A stretch of 64,000 bases of DNA from UBA2031 sp037189985 (GCA_037189985.1 JBBCJX010000034.1:124001-188000), one strand, 5' to 3'. Shown: positions 43,760 to 52,827, numbered from the stretch's first letter. Made by a program: numbers and translations. Notes: a model not told the origin generated them from the letters alone.

Positions 43760-45784
43760 TCAGTTTTCCCGTTTGATTTCGGCAGTCATTCCAGCGCCGT
43801 TTTCATCCGTGGCGGTGTCACGCGGTGGCCAGAAGAAGCGCAGCGGATTTTTCAGGAAGCGCCTGAAGATCATGCCGCCAAGCGGAAGCCACTGGCGGTA
43901 ATGCACGCCGCGCGACTTCATGGCCACCATCAGGGCCAACCCGAAGCTGACCAGAAGATTGGTCAGGCCGATGCCCGCCACGCCAGCCAGGCTCAGCAGT
44001 ATCGTGCCCAGTGGCAGTGAGTGATCGGAACCTACCAGCGCAAAGCCGAAGTAGGCGGATGAGAAAGTGATGTGCCGGATATCCAGTGGCAGGCCGAGTA
44101 TGAATCCCAGCGTTCCCATGCTGCCCAGCATGATGCCGAAATAGAAATTCCCTGCCAGCGCGCCCAGATTGTCTTCAATATAGGTGGTCAGCCGGTTCAG
44201 TCGTTTTTCTCCCAGCATCCATTGCAGGGAAGGGCGCTGGCGCAGGCGGTCTCCAATCCGGTTATGGATGGCCTTGTTGTCGTAGTAGCCTGAAATCAGG
44301 CCGGACAGGAAAAGGCAGACACCTGCAATGGCGGCATGAAAAATGGCGAGACTGTGCAATGGGTCGATGTCATGCAGCAGGTGCTGCACTTTTTCAGGGC
44401 TTGCCAGGTGGTGGCCCGAATAGAAATACCAGACCAGCGCCAGCAGCCATGCCATGGGCATGGCCAGCATGACGTTGCCGCAGATGGCAATGAACTGGGT
44501 GCGGAAAACATTCACGCAAAGGTCGGCAAGGCCATCCAGATTCTTGTCCCGGCTGCTTTCGGTTTCATGGATGCTGGCCGCAATGCGTGCTGCCGTCATG
44601 GCCGGTTGTTTGGTGGCAATGGTGAAGTGCAGCACATGCACGAGCATGAATCCCAGCGAGTAGTTCATGCTGTAGATGAAGGCGGCCCCGATGGGCGCCA
44701 GGCTCAGCTTGCCGGCCAGTATCTTGAGCAGCGCCATGAAGCCCACAATGAAGCCGGCACCCAATCCTGAGCGGAACATGGAAAAGTAGTCGCGGCGAGT
44801 CGTGGTCACGTAGTGATCACCGGTGCGCCCCGCATTTTCCGTCACCTGCAGTGCCAGCAGCCCGGTATGAGTGGAGAACACGTCGCGCAGGCTGTAACGG
44901 CGGTTGTCGGCGTATACCAGCTCCTTGAAGAGCTGTACGGCAATGCGTGCACGTGCTTCACCCCTGCTCTGGAGCAGGCAAAGCAGTTTTTCCATGCGTG
45001 CCATGGTCTGGTGCATGCGCACCAGTATTTGCGTGAGGCGAATGCTGACGCCGGTTTCCGGGGCGCGCCGCCGTATGCGTCGCAACAGTTCCCGGCACTG
45101 GGTCATGAGCACCAGCGCCTGTTTTTCGTCGCAGTGATTTTCCTGTTTGCCGTCCAGATAGCCGTGGAACTGTCGCACGTATTCCTGGATTTCAGCGCTC
45201 AACGCTAGAAAGGGGGATTCATAGGACTCGATGGCGGGATAGACCCGGACCAGATTGGGCTCAAGGCCCAGAGCCGTCAGACGATGCGAAAGAGTGGTGA
45301 TGGCTTCCAGTGTCTCAAGGCTGGGTTTGCGCGGCATGCCGCTGGCATCCATTTCCTCGAAATGCATCGCGGCCACCAGCCTCAGCCAGATGCTGTCATC
45401 AAGGGCATTGATCCATTTCCAGTCATCGAAGCGGTTGAACATCTGGCTGAAGATGTCCTTGAAGTGATCATCATTGATGGCGGGCGGCAGCAGCTTCCAC
45501 GAAAGCCGCTGGTTCAGCTCTGTGAAGAAGCCGGTGCCGTCAAAAATCCCGGTGTCTGAATACAGGTGGGACTGTTTGCGGTTGCCGATCACCCTGAGCA
45601 GGTAGTTGCGCATTCCCGTTCGCAAGGCGAGGTCCTGCTCGAGCAGGTAACAGAGTGCAAGCATGTTGTTGCCGGCCTGCTCTGTATCACTGGCGCGTTG
45701 TGGACGTATTTCATTGATCAGTGCGATCAGGTCTTCGGTGTTGCTGCTGTCTGATGCGGCAATGCGCTTGAGCAGTTTTTCCAT
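43760..45784 (-). CDS. 'Site-specific recombinase' family membrane protein (PF10136/COG4389)
   Basis: The 674-residue product belongs to the SpecificRecomb family, named from a gonococcal gene gcr. The sequence does not look like a recombinase: there is no Tyr or Ser recombinase motif. The first half is helical and soluble; the second half (from about residue 340) has at least seven hydrophobic segments such as 'AGFIVGFMALLKILAGKL' and 'FYFGIMLGSMGTLGFILGL'. A conserved block is 'ISGYYDNKAIHNRIGDRLRQ'. It is monocistronic and convergent with acs. Real role unknown; a transport or envelope function fits the topology better. Confidence 0.85.
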   Translation of the reverse strand: MEKLLKRIAASDSSNTEDLIALINEIRPQRASDTEQAGNNMLALCYLLEQDLALRTGMRNYLLRVIGNRKQSHLYSDTGIFDGTGFFTELNQRLSWKLLPPAINDDHFKDIFSQMFNRFDDWKWINALDDSIWLRLVAAMHFEEMDASGMPRKPSLETLEAITTLSHRLTALGLEPNLVRVYPAIESYESPFLALSAEIQEYVRQFHGYLDGKQENHCDEKQALVLMTQCRELLRRIRRRAPETGVSIRLTQILVRMHQTMARMEKLLCLLQSRGEARARIAVQLFKELVYADNRRYSLRDVFSTHTGLLALQVTENAGRTGDHYVTTTRRDYFSMFRSGLGAGFIVGFMALLKILAGKLSLAPIGAAFIYSMNYSLGFMLVHVLHFTIATKQPAMTAARIAASIHETESSRDKNLDGLADLCVNVFRTQFIAICGNVMLAMPMAWLLALVWYFYSGHHLASPEKVQHLLHDIDPLHSLAIFHAAIAGVCLFLSGLISGYYDNKAIHNRIGDRLRQRPSLQWMLGEKRLNRLTTYIEDNLGALAGNFYFGIMLGSMGTLGFILGLPLDIRHITFSSAYFGFALVGSDHSLPLGTILLSLAGVAGIGLTNLLVSFGLALMVAMKSRGVHYRQWLPLGGMIFRRFLKNPLRFFWPPRDTATDENGAGMTAEIKREN

Positions 45785-45904
45785 GATGGCTGTCGGGTGT
45801 CAGTCAAGTCGGTTTGTGAGGGCAGTATGGATGCGTCGACAGAAAGCTTCCATCGCGGAAGTGTCATCTGTCTTGAGGAAATGAGGGAGTTAATGCAGGG
45901 AAAC

Positions 45905-45981
45905 TGGTCGGGGTGAGAGGATTTGAACCTCCGGCCTCTACGTCCCGAACGTAGCGCTCCACCAAGCTGAGCTACACCCCG
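45905..45981 (-). tRNA. tRNA-Pro (anticodon CGG)
   Basis: On the minus strand CGGGGTG pairs with CACCCCG in the acceptor stem. The D arm has 'AGCTCAGCTTGGT'. The anticodon stem CTACG/CGTAG encloses the loop TTCGGGA, giving anticodon CGG (proline). The T arm has 'GGTTCAAATCC'. The 3' CCA is encoded, giving 77 bases. It lies between the SpecificRecomb gene and ispB, a conserved neighbourhood with ispB in Pseudomonas. Confidence 0.96.
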
Positions 45982-46071
45982 ATGCCGACTCTGCCGTGCT
46001 GATGACGGCGAGGCGCGCATTGTATAGAAGCCGTTGCAAGGGATGCAACGGCATTTGGCTGCACTGCCGGC

Positions 46072-47034
46072 TTAACTGTCCCGGGCCAGTGCGAGTCGGG
46101 TCAGGCTTTGCAGGGCCTGCTTGTAGGCGGAGTCAGGCAAGGGTGTCAGTGCCTCAAGGGCAAGTTCGGATTCGCGGCGTGCGCGCTCGCGCGTGTAATC
46201 CAGTGCACCGGACCGTTGCACGATGGCAACGATTTCCGGCAGGTGTTCAAGTCCGCCGGTGCGTATGGCCTGCTTGATCAGCTCGGCATCAGTCGCGGGC
46301 GACGTCTTGATGGCCTGGATGAGCGGCAGCGTGGGCTTGCCCTCGGCCAGATCGTCCCCCACGTTCTTGCCCATGACTTCGGCCGAGCTGGTGTAGTCCA
46401 GCACATCGTCAATGATCTGGAAGGCGGCGCCGAGGTGGCGGGCATAGCTGGCACAGGCCTGTTGCAGGGAGGGGTTGCCAAGTGCGGCGCCGCATTCGGC
46501 GGCCGCCTCGAAGAGCTTGGCGGTCTTGCCGTGTATGACTTCCATATAGCGCTCCTCGGTGGTGTCCGGGTCGCGCTGGTTGATGAGTTGCAGGACTTCG
46601 CCCTCGGCGATGACGCAGGTGCCGGAGGACATGATGTCCATCACCGTCTGGTTGCGCAGGCCCACGACCAACTGGAAGGCACGGGAAATCAGGTAGTCGC
46701 CGACCAGGACGGCGGTGGGGTTGTCCCAGCGGGCATTGGCAGTGGCCCGGCCACGGCGCAGGCCGGAGTCGTCCACCACGTCGTCGTGCAGCAAGGTGGC
46801 GGTATGCAGCAGTTCGATGATGGCAGCCACTTCCACGTGCTGGCGGCCCTGATAGCCGCAGGCACGTGCTGCCAGCAGGCAGACCAGGGGACGCAGGCGC
46901 TTGCCGCCGCTCTGGACGATATAGCGGCCTACTTCGTTGATCAGGGGAACGTGGGATTCCAGGCTGGTCTGTATGAAGCTGTCGACAGCCGCGAAATCCT
47001 CGGCCACGACGGCCACGATGCTTTTGAAGTCCAT
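46072..47034 (-). CDS. ispB: Octaprenyl diphosphate synthase (trans polyprenyl synthase)
   Basis: Makes the isoprenoid side chain of ubiquinone. The ATG at 47034 gives 320 residues starting 'MDFKSIVAVVAEDFAAVDSF'; the 555-base open frame upstream lacks family similarity. Both aspartate-rich motifs are visible: 'LLHDDVVDDSGLRRG' and 'FQIIDDVLDYTS'. 'SGGKRLRPLV' is a further hallmark. It is divergent from rplU-rpmA and followed on the same strand by the tRNA-Pro gene. Confidence 0.96.
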   Translation of the reverse strand: MDFKSIVAVVAEDFAAVDSFIQTSLESHVPLINEVGRYIVQSGGKRLRPLVCLLAARACGYQGRQHVEVAAIIELLHTATLLHDDVVDDSGLRRGRATANARWDNPTAVLVGDYLISRAFQLVVGLRNQTVMDIMSSGTCVIAEGEVLQLINQRDPDTTEERYMEVIHGKTAKLFEAAAECGAALGNPSLQQACASYARHLGAAFQIIDDVLDYTSSAEVMGKNVGDDLAEGKPTLPLIQAIKTSPATDAELIKQAIRTGGLEHLPEIVAIVQRSGALDYTRERARRESELALEALTPLPDSAYKQALQSLTRLALARDS

Positions 47035-47170
47035 GCGGATCGGGTCCGGGCCTTTGAGGGTGGAATGGGCGCGAATGCTAGCAGCAGCAAGGACATAGAG
47101 CCATGGGCGGGCTTTGGATGCCACTGCAGGAAGGTTGGTTTGCGGGACTTTTCGTGCGCCAAAATGCGCC

Positions 47171-47199
47171 TTGCGGCAGGGGGAGTATTTCCGTAGAAT
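47171..47199 (+). promoter_or_regulatory. Promoter of rplU-rpmA
   Basis: TTGCGG and TAGAAT are separated by exactly 17 bases. Transcription would start near 47206, giving a leader of about 117 bases before rplU. The short AT-rich -10 box stands out in GC-rich surroundings. Confidence 0.65.
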
Positions 47200-47322
47200 T
47201 GCGCGCCTTGCGAGTCGACCAGGCGGCGAAAGCCACGAATTGCGTTTGCCCCGGGGCTTTGGCCCAAAGGCGAGGCAGCCTGCCGACAAGGCTCTCTCTA
47301 TAAAGAATTCTGGAGTGGCATC

Positions 47323-47634
47323 ATGTACGCGGTTATCAAGAGCGGTGGCAAGCAGCATCGCGTGGTGGAAGGCGAGTTGCTGAAGGTCGAATTGCTGGAC
47401 GTCGAGCCCGGCCAGACCATTACCCTCGAAGACGTACTGATGGTCGTCAACGGCAGTGACATCAAGATCGGCACCCCCATCGTTGCCGGTGCCAAGGTGC
47501 AGGCTGAAGTGGTGTCCCACGGCCGTCACGACAAGGTGCGCATCCAGAAGTTCCGCCGCCGCAAGCACTACCGCAAGCAGGCTGGCCACCGTCAGTATTT
47601 CACCGAACTCAAGATCACCGGCATCTCTGCCTGA
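47323..47634 (+). CDS. rplU: 50S ribosomal protein L21
   Basis: Ribosomal protein of 103 residues starting 'MYAVIKSGGKQHRVVEGELL'. Conserved regions 'HGRHDKVRIQKFRRRKHYRK' and 'GHRQYFTELKITGI' are complete. CTGGAG precedes the ATG. It is the first gene of the rplU-rpmA pair. Confidence 0.98.
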   Translation: MYAVIKSGGKQHRVVEGELLKVELLDVEPGQTITLEDVLMVVNGSDIKIGTPIVAGAKVQAEVVSHGRHDKVRIQKFRRRKHYRKQAGHRQYFTELKITGISA

Positions 47635-47669
47635 TCTGGTTTCCAGACGTTATTCAGGAGTAATCGGAC

Positions 47670-47930
47670 ATGGCACATAAAAAGGCAGGCGGTTCAACCC
47701 GCAACGGTCGCGACTCAGAAGCCAAACGACTTGGTGTGAAAGTGTACGGCGGCCAGCAGATTCAGGCCGGCGGCATCATCATCCGTCAGCGCGGTACCCG
47801 TTTCTACCCGGGTGAGAATGTCGGCATCGGCCGTGACCACACCCTGTTTGCCAAGGCAGACGGTGTGGTGAAGTTTGTGAAGAAGGGCGCTCCCCTGCGT
47901 CAGTACGTCGTGGTTGAAGCGGCGGCCTGA
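47670..47930 (+). CDS. rpmA: 50S ribosomal protein L27
   Basis: Ribosomal protein of 86 residues starting 'MAHKKAGGSTRNGRDSEAKR', the normal start without an N-terminal extension. 'GVKVYGGQQIQAGGIIIRQR' and 'PGENVGIGRDHTLFAKADG' are conserved. It follows rplU by 35 bases and ends before the terminator at 47945-47973. Confidence 0.98.
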   Translation: MAHKKAGGSTRNGRDSEAKRLGVKVYGGQQIQAGGIIIRQRGTRFYPGENVGIGRDHTLFAKADGVVKFVKKGAPLRQYVVVEAAA

Positions 47931-47944
47931 TTACCGGTTGCGAG

Positions 47945-47973
47945 AAAAAGCCCCGCCTTGCCGGGGCTTTTTT
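47945..47973 (+). terminator. Intrinsic terminator after rpmA
   Basis: AAAAAGCCCCG and CGGGGCTTTTTT form an 11-base-pair stem with a six-base loop. It separates the ribosomal pair from obgE. Confidence 0.9.
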
Positions 47974-48047
47974 GTTGCTGCCCCTTTTATTTGTGGCTGT
48001 CTCAGGCAGCTTCCTGACAGGCAAGTGTGTTTCAGGCGGGATTTCCC

Positions 48048-49259
48048 ATGCGTTTTGTCGATGAGGCCGTGATCAAGGTCGAAGCAGGTGCCGGTGGCAA
48101 TGGCTGCGTGAGCTTCCGTCGCGAGAAATTCGTGCCTCAGGGCGGTCCGGACGGTGGTGATGGCGGCCACGGTGGCAGCATCATCATCGAGGCAGACATC
48201 AACGCCAATACGCTGGTGGATTACCGCTATACCCGTCTTTTCCGGGCGCCACGCGGCAAGGGCGGCATGGGTGCCAACTGCACCGGCCGCAGTGGCGAGG
48301 ATGTGCTGCTGCGCGTCCCGGTAGGCACTACCATCATTGACGAAGCTACCGATGAAATCCTGGGCGACCTGGTGGCGGCTGGCGAGCGTCTGCTGGTGGC
48401 CAAGGGTGGCCGTGGCGGGATGGGCAACGTCAATTTCAAGAGTTCGACCAACCGTGCGCCACGCAAGACCACGCCGGGCCAGGAAGGCGAGGTCAGGCAA
48501 CTCCGCCTTGAGCTGAAAGTGCTGGCGGATGTCGGATTGCTGGGCTTGCCGAATGCCGGCAAGTCGACCTTCATCCGTGCCGTGTCTGCCGCCAAGCCCA
48601 AGGTGGCCGATTACCCCTTCACCACACTGGTGCCCAATCTGGGCGTGGTCGATGTGGATCGTCACCGTTCTTTCGTCATGGCAGACATTCCGGGCCTGAT
48701 TTCCGGTGCCTCCGAAGGTGCTGGCCTGGGCATACGCTTTCTCAAACACCTTGCCCGTACACGCTTCCTGTTGCATCTGGTCGACGTGGCGCCACCGGAT
48801 AACTCGGACCCGGCCGACAATGTGCGCGCCATTTCCACCGAGCTTGAGCGCTTTTCTCCCGCGCTGGCTGCATTGCCACGCTGGCTGGTGCTGAACAAGA
48901 TGGACATGGTGCCTGCGGACATGGCGGATGAGCTTTGCAACGACATCGTGCAGCGTCTTGGCTGGACAGGGCCGGTATTCCGTACGTCCGGCCTGACTGG
49001 GGAGAACGCCAAGGCCGTTTGCTACCGGCTCATGGATGCACTGGACGAGTTGCGTGAGCTGGAGGAGGAAAACCCCGAGCTTGCCGAGCAGGAAGTGGCG
49101 CGTCGTCGTCAGCTTGAAGAAGAAGGGCGCCAGAAAATCCGGCAGCTGGCCGAGAAGCGCAAGGCCGCACGCCGCGCTGCACAGGAAGCGGGCGAGCAAC
49201 TGGATGATGATGACTGGAACGAGGACGACTACGACGTGGAGTTTGAATATCGTCCGTGA
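48048..49259 (+). CDS. obgE: GTPase ObgE/CgtA
   Basis: Essential GTPase in ribosome assembly and stress responses. The ATG at 48048 gives 403 residues starting 'MRFVDEAVIKVEAGAGGNGC'. The glycine-rich Obg fold (1-158) is followed by the G domain with G1 'LPNAGKSTF', G3 'DIPG' and G4 'LNKMDM'. The C-terminal tail is charged and ends in 'DDDDWNEDDYDVEFEYRP', an acidic tail as in E. coli Obg. The neighbours rpmA upstream and proB downstream are a conserved set. Confidence 0.97.
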   Translation: MRFVDEAVIKVEAGAGGNGCVSFRREKFVPQGGPDGGDGGHGGSIIIEADINANTLVDYRYTRLFRAPRGKGGMGANCTGRSGEDVLLRVPVGTTIIDEATDEILGDLVAAGERLLVAKGGRGGMGNVNFKSSTNRAPRKTTPGQEGEVRQLRLELKVLADVGLLGLPNAGKSTFIRAVSAAKPKVADYPFTTLVPNLGVVDVDRHRSFVMADIPGLISGASEGAGLGIRFLKHLARTRFLLHLVDVAPPDNSDPADNVRAISTELERFSPALAALPRWLVLNKMDMVPADMADELCNDIVQRLGWTGPVFRTSGLTGENAKAVCYRLMDALDELRELEEENPELAEQEVARRRQLEEEGRQKIRQLAEKRKAARRAAQEAGEQLDDDDWNEDDYDVEFEYRP

Positions 49260-49350
49260 TATGTCTGTGCCACCGAGCGGACATGCACCTGCTTTCTCCT
49301 GAAGCCCGATCAATTTTTTGCCGGAACGTGATTTTTTCGAAGGTCGCCTC

Positions 49351-50478
49351 ATGAGCACAAACCATCGCCAACGCCTTGCACAGGGCCGCCGTTGGGTCGT
49401 CAAGATCGGCTCGGCCTTGCTGACCGATAACGGTCAGGGTCTGGACCACGTTGCCATGGCGGGTTGGGTCCGGCAGATGGTGGCGCTGCGCCAGGCTGGT
49501 GTTGAGCTGGTGCTGGTGTCTTCCGGTGCCGTTGCCGAAGGCATGGTGCGTATGGGATTGAAAAGCCGCCCTGATTCCGTGCATGAATTGCAGGCCTGCG
49601 CTGCCATCGGACAGATGGGATTGGTGCAGGTTTATGAAGCACATTTCCGTGACCACGGCGTGAAAACCGCGCAGGTCTTGCTCACCCATGACGATCTTTC
49701 AGACCGGCAACGCTATCTCAATGCCCGCAGCACCTTGCGTACGTTGATCGAGTGGAAGGTGTTGCCGGTCATCAATGAAAATGACACGGTGGCAACGGAC
49801 GAAATCCGTTTTGGCGACAACGATACGCTGGCTGCACTGGTGGCCAATCTCGTCGAGGCTGACACGCTGGTCATTCTCACGGATCAGGAAGGCATGTTCG
49901 ACCGTGACCCCCGTCATGACCCTTCCGCCGTGTTGCTGCCTGAAGTGCAGGCCATGGATGAAAAACTGCTGGCCATGGCGGGCGGCGGTGGATTGCTGGG
50001 GCGTGGCGGCATGATCACCAAGGTTCGCGCGGCACGTTTGGCGGCCCGTTCCGGTTGTGCCACCGTGATCGCCAGCGGCCGGGGAGAAAACATTCTTGAG
50101 CGCCTGCGTCAGGCCGAGACTCTGGGAACCTTGTTGCTACCGGAGCAGGGTCGACTGGACGCCCGCAAGCAGTGGCTGGCAGCGCATTTGCAGCATGCAG
50201 GCCGTCTTGTCATTGATGAAGGTGCTGTACGTGCTTTGCGTGAGGGTCGGCGCAGCTTGCTGCCGGTGGGCGTGAAAAAGGTGGAAGGCAACTTCATGCG
50301 CGGCGAAGTGGTTGCCTGTGTTGACGAGAGAGGTCTGCAGGTGGCTGTCGGTCTTGTGAACTACAGTGCTGTGGAGGCGGCACGGATTGCCGGCCAGCCC
50401 TCCGAAAGAATCGAGTCACTTTTGGGTTATGTCGATGATGCATCACTGATGCATCGTGACAATCTTGTGCTGCTCTGA
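49351..50478 (+). CDS. proB: Glutamate 5-kinase
   Basis: First step of proline biosynthesis. The ATG at 49351 (GAAGG upstream) gives 375 residues. The amino-acid-kinase domain shows 'WVVKIGSALLTDNGQG', 'SSGAVAEGMVRMG', 'VINENDTVATDEIRFGDND' and 'GRGGMITKVRAARLAARSGC'. A C-terminal PUA domain follows, with 'EGNFMRGEVVACVDERGLQV'. It follows obgE by 91 bases. Confidence 0.96.
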   Translation: MSTNHRQRLAQGRRWVVKIGSALLTDNGQGLDHVAMAGWVRQMVALRQAGVELVLVSSGAVAEGMVRMGLKSRPDSVHELQACAAIGQMGLVQVYEAHFRDHGVKTAQVLLTHDDLSDRQRYLNARSTLRTLIEWKVLPVINENDTVATDEIRFGDNDTLAALVANLVEADTLVILTDQEGMFDRDPRHDPSAVLLPEVQAMDEKLLAMAGGGGLLGRGGMITKVRAARLAARSGCATVIASGRGENILERLRQAETLGTLLLPEQGRLDARKQWLAAHLQHAGRLVIDEGAVRALREGRRSLLPVGVKKVEGNFMRGEVVACVDERGLQVAVGLVNYSAVEAARIAGQPSERIESLLGYVDDASLMHRDNLVLL

Positions 50479-50491
50479 GCCTGCCCGTTTC

Positions 50492-50511
50492 CCCGGCATG
50501 ATTCTGCCGGG
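50492..50511 (+). terminator. Hairpin between proB and the LpxR-like gene
   Basis: CCCGGC and GCCGGG form a six-base-pair stem with an eight-base loop, five bases before the ribosome-binding site GAGGGAG of the next gene. There is no T-run. It may end proB transcripts weakly or affect translation of the next gene. Confidence 0.35.
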
Positions 50512-50529
50512 CGGGTGAGGGAGTGTGTT

Positions 50530-51537
50530 GTGGCGCGATTCCGCATGTTGCTCCTGCTGCCATTCCTTTGGCCGCTGACTGCCTTTGCCGCGTTCAATGC
50601 CCTGCTTTGGGACAATGATCTTTTTTCCCCACGCAACACGGACGCCTATTACACCAACGGTTTTCTTTACCACCACATGTCCGATCCGGTCGTTGCCGAC
50701 GAGGGGCGAGACTGGGCGGCTTGCCCGGGCCTCTCAACGGTGGCAAGGCTTGTCGATCCCTTGATCATTCAGTCGGACGACACGACGCAATACCGGCATT
50801 CGTGGGGCATGGGGCAGATCATCCAGACGCCTTGGGACTTGAATCTCGCGGTGCCTGATCCGGATGACCAGCCTTATGCGGGTCTCCTCTATGGCAGTTG
50901 TGGTTTCCATGCCCAGCAGGATGGTCATGCAGACTCGCTCAGTCTGATCCTCGGTGTGACCGGGCCGTGGTCGCTGGCCGAGCACGGCCAGGACATTGCC
51001 CACCGCATTACCGGCAGCAAGCAGCCGGCTGGCTGGGCACATCAACTGCGCAATGAGGTGGTGCTCAACCTGACGTATGACCGCCAGCATGTCCTGCATA
51101 CCCTGCCGTTGCGCAGGCACAACCTCACGTTTTTCGACAATGCGGGTTTTTCGCTCGGGACACTGGTGACTGGCGTGACCGTGGGTCTCAATGCGTTGTA
51201 TTCCACCGACCCGCGCGCGGCTTTTACCTTGAGGCCGAATTTTCTCGGGCGTTTCCCCTGGTTGTCCCAGCGCCAGCCCTTGGGGTTTTATGCCATGGGC
51301 AGTGTGCAAGGCTCCGCAATTGCCCGGAATATTTTCGTGGACGGAAATACCTGGGTCGACAGCCCTTCCGTGGATAGAGAGCCATTCACGGCGAGTAGCC
51401 AGCTTGTCGTGGGTTACGGCTTTTCCTGTCTTGCCCTGCAAATGGGGCTCAACATCGGGACCCGTACCTTCGAGACTCAGGGCGAGAAGTGGCCACGTTA
51501 TGGCACCCTTGGCGTGATATGGGGATGCAGTCCTTGA
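50530..51537 (+). CDS. LpxR-like lipid A deacylase family outer-membrane protein (DUF2219)
   Basis: The GTG at 50530, seven bases after GAGGGAG, gives 335 residues with a signal peptide 'MLLLLPFLWPLTAFA' at its start and a beta-barrel-like rest. Family markers are 'WDNDLFSPRNTDAYYTNGF', 'DDQPYAGLLYG', 'GWAHQLRNEVVLNLTYDRQ' and a terminal aromatic-rich strand. LpxR removes the 3'-acyloxyacyl chain from lipid A in Salmonella. Whether this protein has that activity is inferred from the family; GTG 50515 and ATG 50545 are alternative starts. Confidence 0.85.
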   Translation: MARFRMLLLLPFLWPLTAFAAFNALLWDNDLFSPRNTDAYYTNGFLYHHMSDPVVADEGRDWAACPGLSTVARLVDPLIIQSDDTTQYRHSWGMGQIIQTPWDLNLAVPDPDDQPYAGLLYGSCGFHAQQDGHADSLSLILGVTGPWSLAEHGQDIAHRITGSKQPAGWAHQLRNEVVLNLTYDRQHVLHTLPLRRHNLTFFDNAGFSLGTLVTGVTVGLNALYSTDPRAAFTLRPNFLGRFPWLSQRQPLGFYAMGSVQGSAIARNIFVDGNTWVDSPSVDREPFTASSQLVVGYGFSCLALQMGLNIGTRTFETQGEKWPRYGTLGVIWGCSP

Positions 51538-52427
51538 GGCCCTCACTGCTGCGTCCTGACATCCTGCTGGCCCTGCTTGGCGTCTACCTGATCTGGGGCT
51601 CCACTTACCTTGCCATGCGTTTTGCCATCGAGGCGATGCCGCCCTTGCTCATGGCGGGTGTGCGCTATGTGGCGGCCGGCGCGATCATCGTGGCAGTGCT
51701 GCGCTGGCGCGGTCAGCCCTGGCCTTCGGGTCGGCAATGCCGGAATGCTGGCGTGATCGGAGTGTTGTTGTTGCTGGGGGGCAATGGTCTGGTCGGGCTG
51801 GCCCTGGAGCAGGGTGTGAGTTCCGGCATGTCGGCACTGGTGGTTGGTGTGACACCGCTCTTTGCCTTGCTGTTCGCCAGTTTCTGGGGCGGGCGTGCGA
51901 CCGGGCGCGAATGGGTGGGCATCCTTGTCGGTCTCACGGGCCTGATCCTGCTCAACTTCGGGCGTGAGCTGGCGGCCAGTCCGATGGCGGGCGGCCTGCT
52001 GGTGCTTGCTGCCTTGAGCTGGGCCTTTGGCTCCATGTGGAGCAAGCATCTGGACATGCCGGCCGGCTTCATGGCCAGTGCACTGGAAATGGTGCTGGGA
52101 GGGCTGGTGCTGCTGCTGGTGTCTGCGGTGCGGGGAGAGGCGTTGTTGGAGCCCCCGACCGCAAAAGCATGGTGGGCATTGGCCTATCTGGTTTTCGTGG
52201 GGGCGATACTGGGATTCTCCGCCTATGTCTACCTGCTGCAGAACGTACGGCCGGCGTTAGCCACCAGCTATGCCTATGTTAATCCCGTGGTCGCGGTAGG
52301 TTTGGGGGTCTGGCTGGCAGGTGAGCGGGTGGACATGATGGAACTGGTCGCCATGGCCGTGATTCTGGCCGGCGTGGTGCTGGTCTGCCTGCCGAGCCGA
52401 CAACCCGCTTTGCCGGAAGAGCCGTAA
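51525..52427 (+). CDS. EamA/DMT-family drug-metabolite exporter (YedA-like)
   Basis: Inner-membrane transporter of 300 residues with ten predicted helices in two EamA repeats. 'VYLIWGSTYLAMRFAIEAMP' in helix 1 and 'ATSYAYVNPVVAVGLGVWLA' in helix 9 are typical of YedA/RhaT-like members. The start overlaps the LpxR-like gene stop by 13 bases; ATG 51519 is a possible alternative. The exported compound is unknown. The coupling to lpxR may be positional only. Confidence 0.88.
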   Translation: MQSLRPSLLRPDILLALLGVYLIWGSTYLAMRFAIEAMPPLLMAGVRYVAAGAIIVAVLRWRGQPWPSGRQCRNAGVIGVLLLLGGNGLVGLALEQGVSSGMSALVVGVTPLFALLFASFWGGRATGREWVGILVGLTGLILLNFGRELAASPMAGGLLVLAALSWAFGSMWSKHLDMPAGFMASALEMVLGGLVLLLVSAVRGEALLEPPTAKAWWALAYLVFVGAILGFSAYVYLLQNVRPALATSYAYVNPVVAVGLGVWLAGERVDMMELVAMAVILAGVVLVCLPSRQPALPEEP

Positions 52428-52465
52428 ATACAGGCTCTCAAAGGCTGAGCTGGTGCGCAGGCATG

Positions 52466-52493
52466 AAAAAACCGGCACAAGGCCGGTTTTTTT
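52466..52493. terminator. Bidirectional terminator between EamA gene and rpsT
   Basis: AAAAAACCGGC and GCCGGTTTTTTT form a stem around a five-base loop, with A-runs and T-runs usable on both strands. It ends both convergent transcripts. Confidence 0.9.
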
Positions 52494-52512
52494 GCATCCT
52501 GATCAGGGTGGC

Positions 52513-52776
52513 TTATGCCAAGCCCTTGATCTGGGCATTCAGGCGGCTCTTGTGACGAGCAGCCTTGTTCTTGTGGATGATGCCCTTGTCGGCCATGCGG
52601 TCGATAACGGGAACAGCCGTGGTGTAAGCAGCTTGGGCATCAGCCTTGTTGCCGGTGGCAATGGCGTTCACGACCTTCTTGATGTACGTGCGCACGGTAG
52701 AGCGCAGGCTGGCATTGTGAGCGCGGACCTTGTCGTTCTGGCGAGCGCGCTTTTTGGCTTGTGCAGAGTTTGCCAC
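52513..52776 (-). CDS. rpsT: 30S ribosomal protein S20
   Basis: Ribosomal protein of 87 residues: 'ANSAQAKKRARQNDKVRAHN' follows the start codon. The start is GTG at 52776, with CAGGAGA at correct distance; there is no in-frame ATG of matching length. E. coli rpsT uses UUG, so a weak start codon is normal and fits translational autoregulation. A good promoter (52843-52871) and a terminator-like hairpin (52805-52827) lie in its leader. Confidence 0.96.
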   Translation of the reverse strand: MANSAQAKKRARQNDKVRAHNASLRSTVRTYIKKVVNAIATGNKADAQAAYTTAVPVIDRMADKGIIHKNKAARHKSRLNAQIKGLA

Positions 52777-52804
52777 GTGGGGCTCTCCTGAATTTGAGGC
52801 GTTG

Positions 52805-52827
52805 AAAAAGGGTCTTCGGGCAGACCC
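52805..52827 (-). terminator. Terminator-like hairpin in the rpsT leader
   Basis: On the minus strand GGGTCT and AGACCC pair around a six-base loop and are followed by TTTTT. It lies between the rpsT promoter and the rpsT start, and also after the rsuA stop. It may terminate rsuA transcripts or attenuate rpsT. Confidence 0.55.

Noticed and set aside
43760..45784. Mobile element or integron because of the 'recombinase' family name
   Set aside because: No terminal repeats, cassette sites or catalytic residues; topology is that of a membrane protein.
45905..45981. tRNA-Pro as an integrated-element attachment site
   Set aside because: No integrase, no direct repeat of the tRNA 3' end nearby, and both sides are conserved core genes.
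47035..47589. N-terminal extension of ispB by 185 codons
   Set aside because: The extra residues cover the rplU promoter and the rplU gene itself on the other strand and show no similarity to prenyl synthases; 'MDFKSIV' is the natural start.
47931..49403. Open frame antisense to obgE
   Set aside because: ObgE motifs are complete on the plus strand and the antisense product is low complexity.
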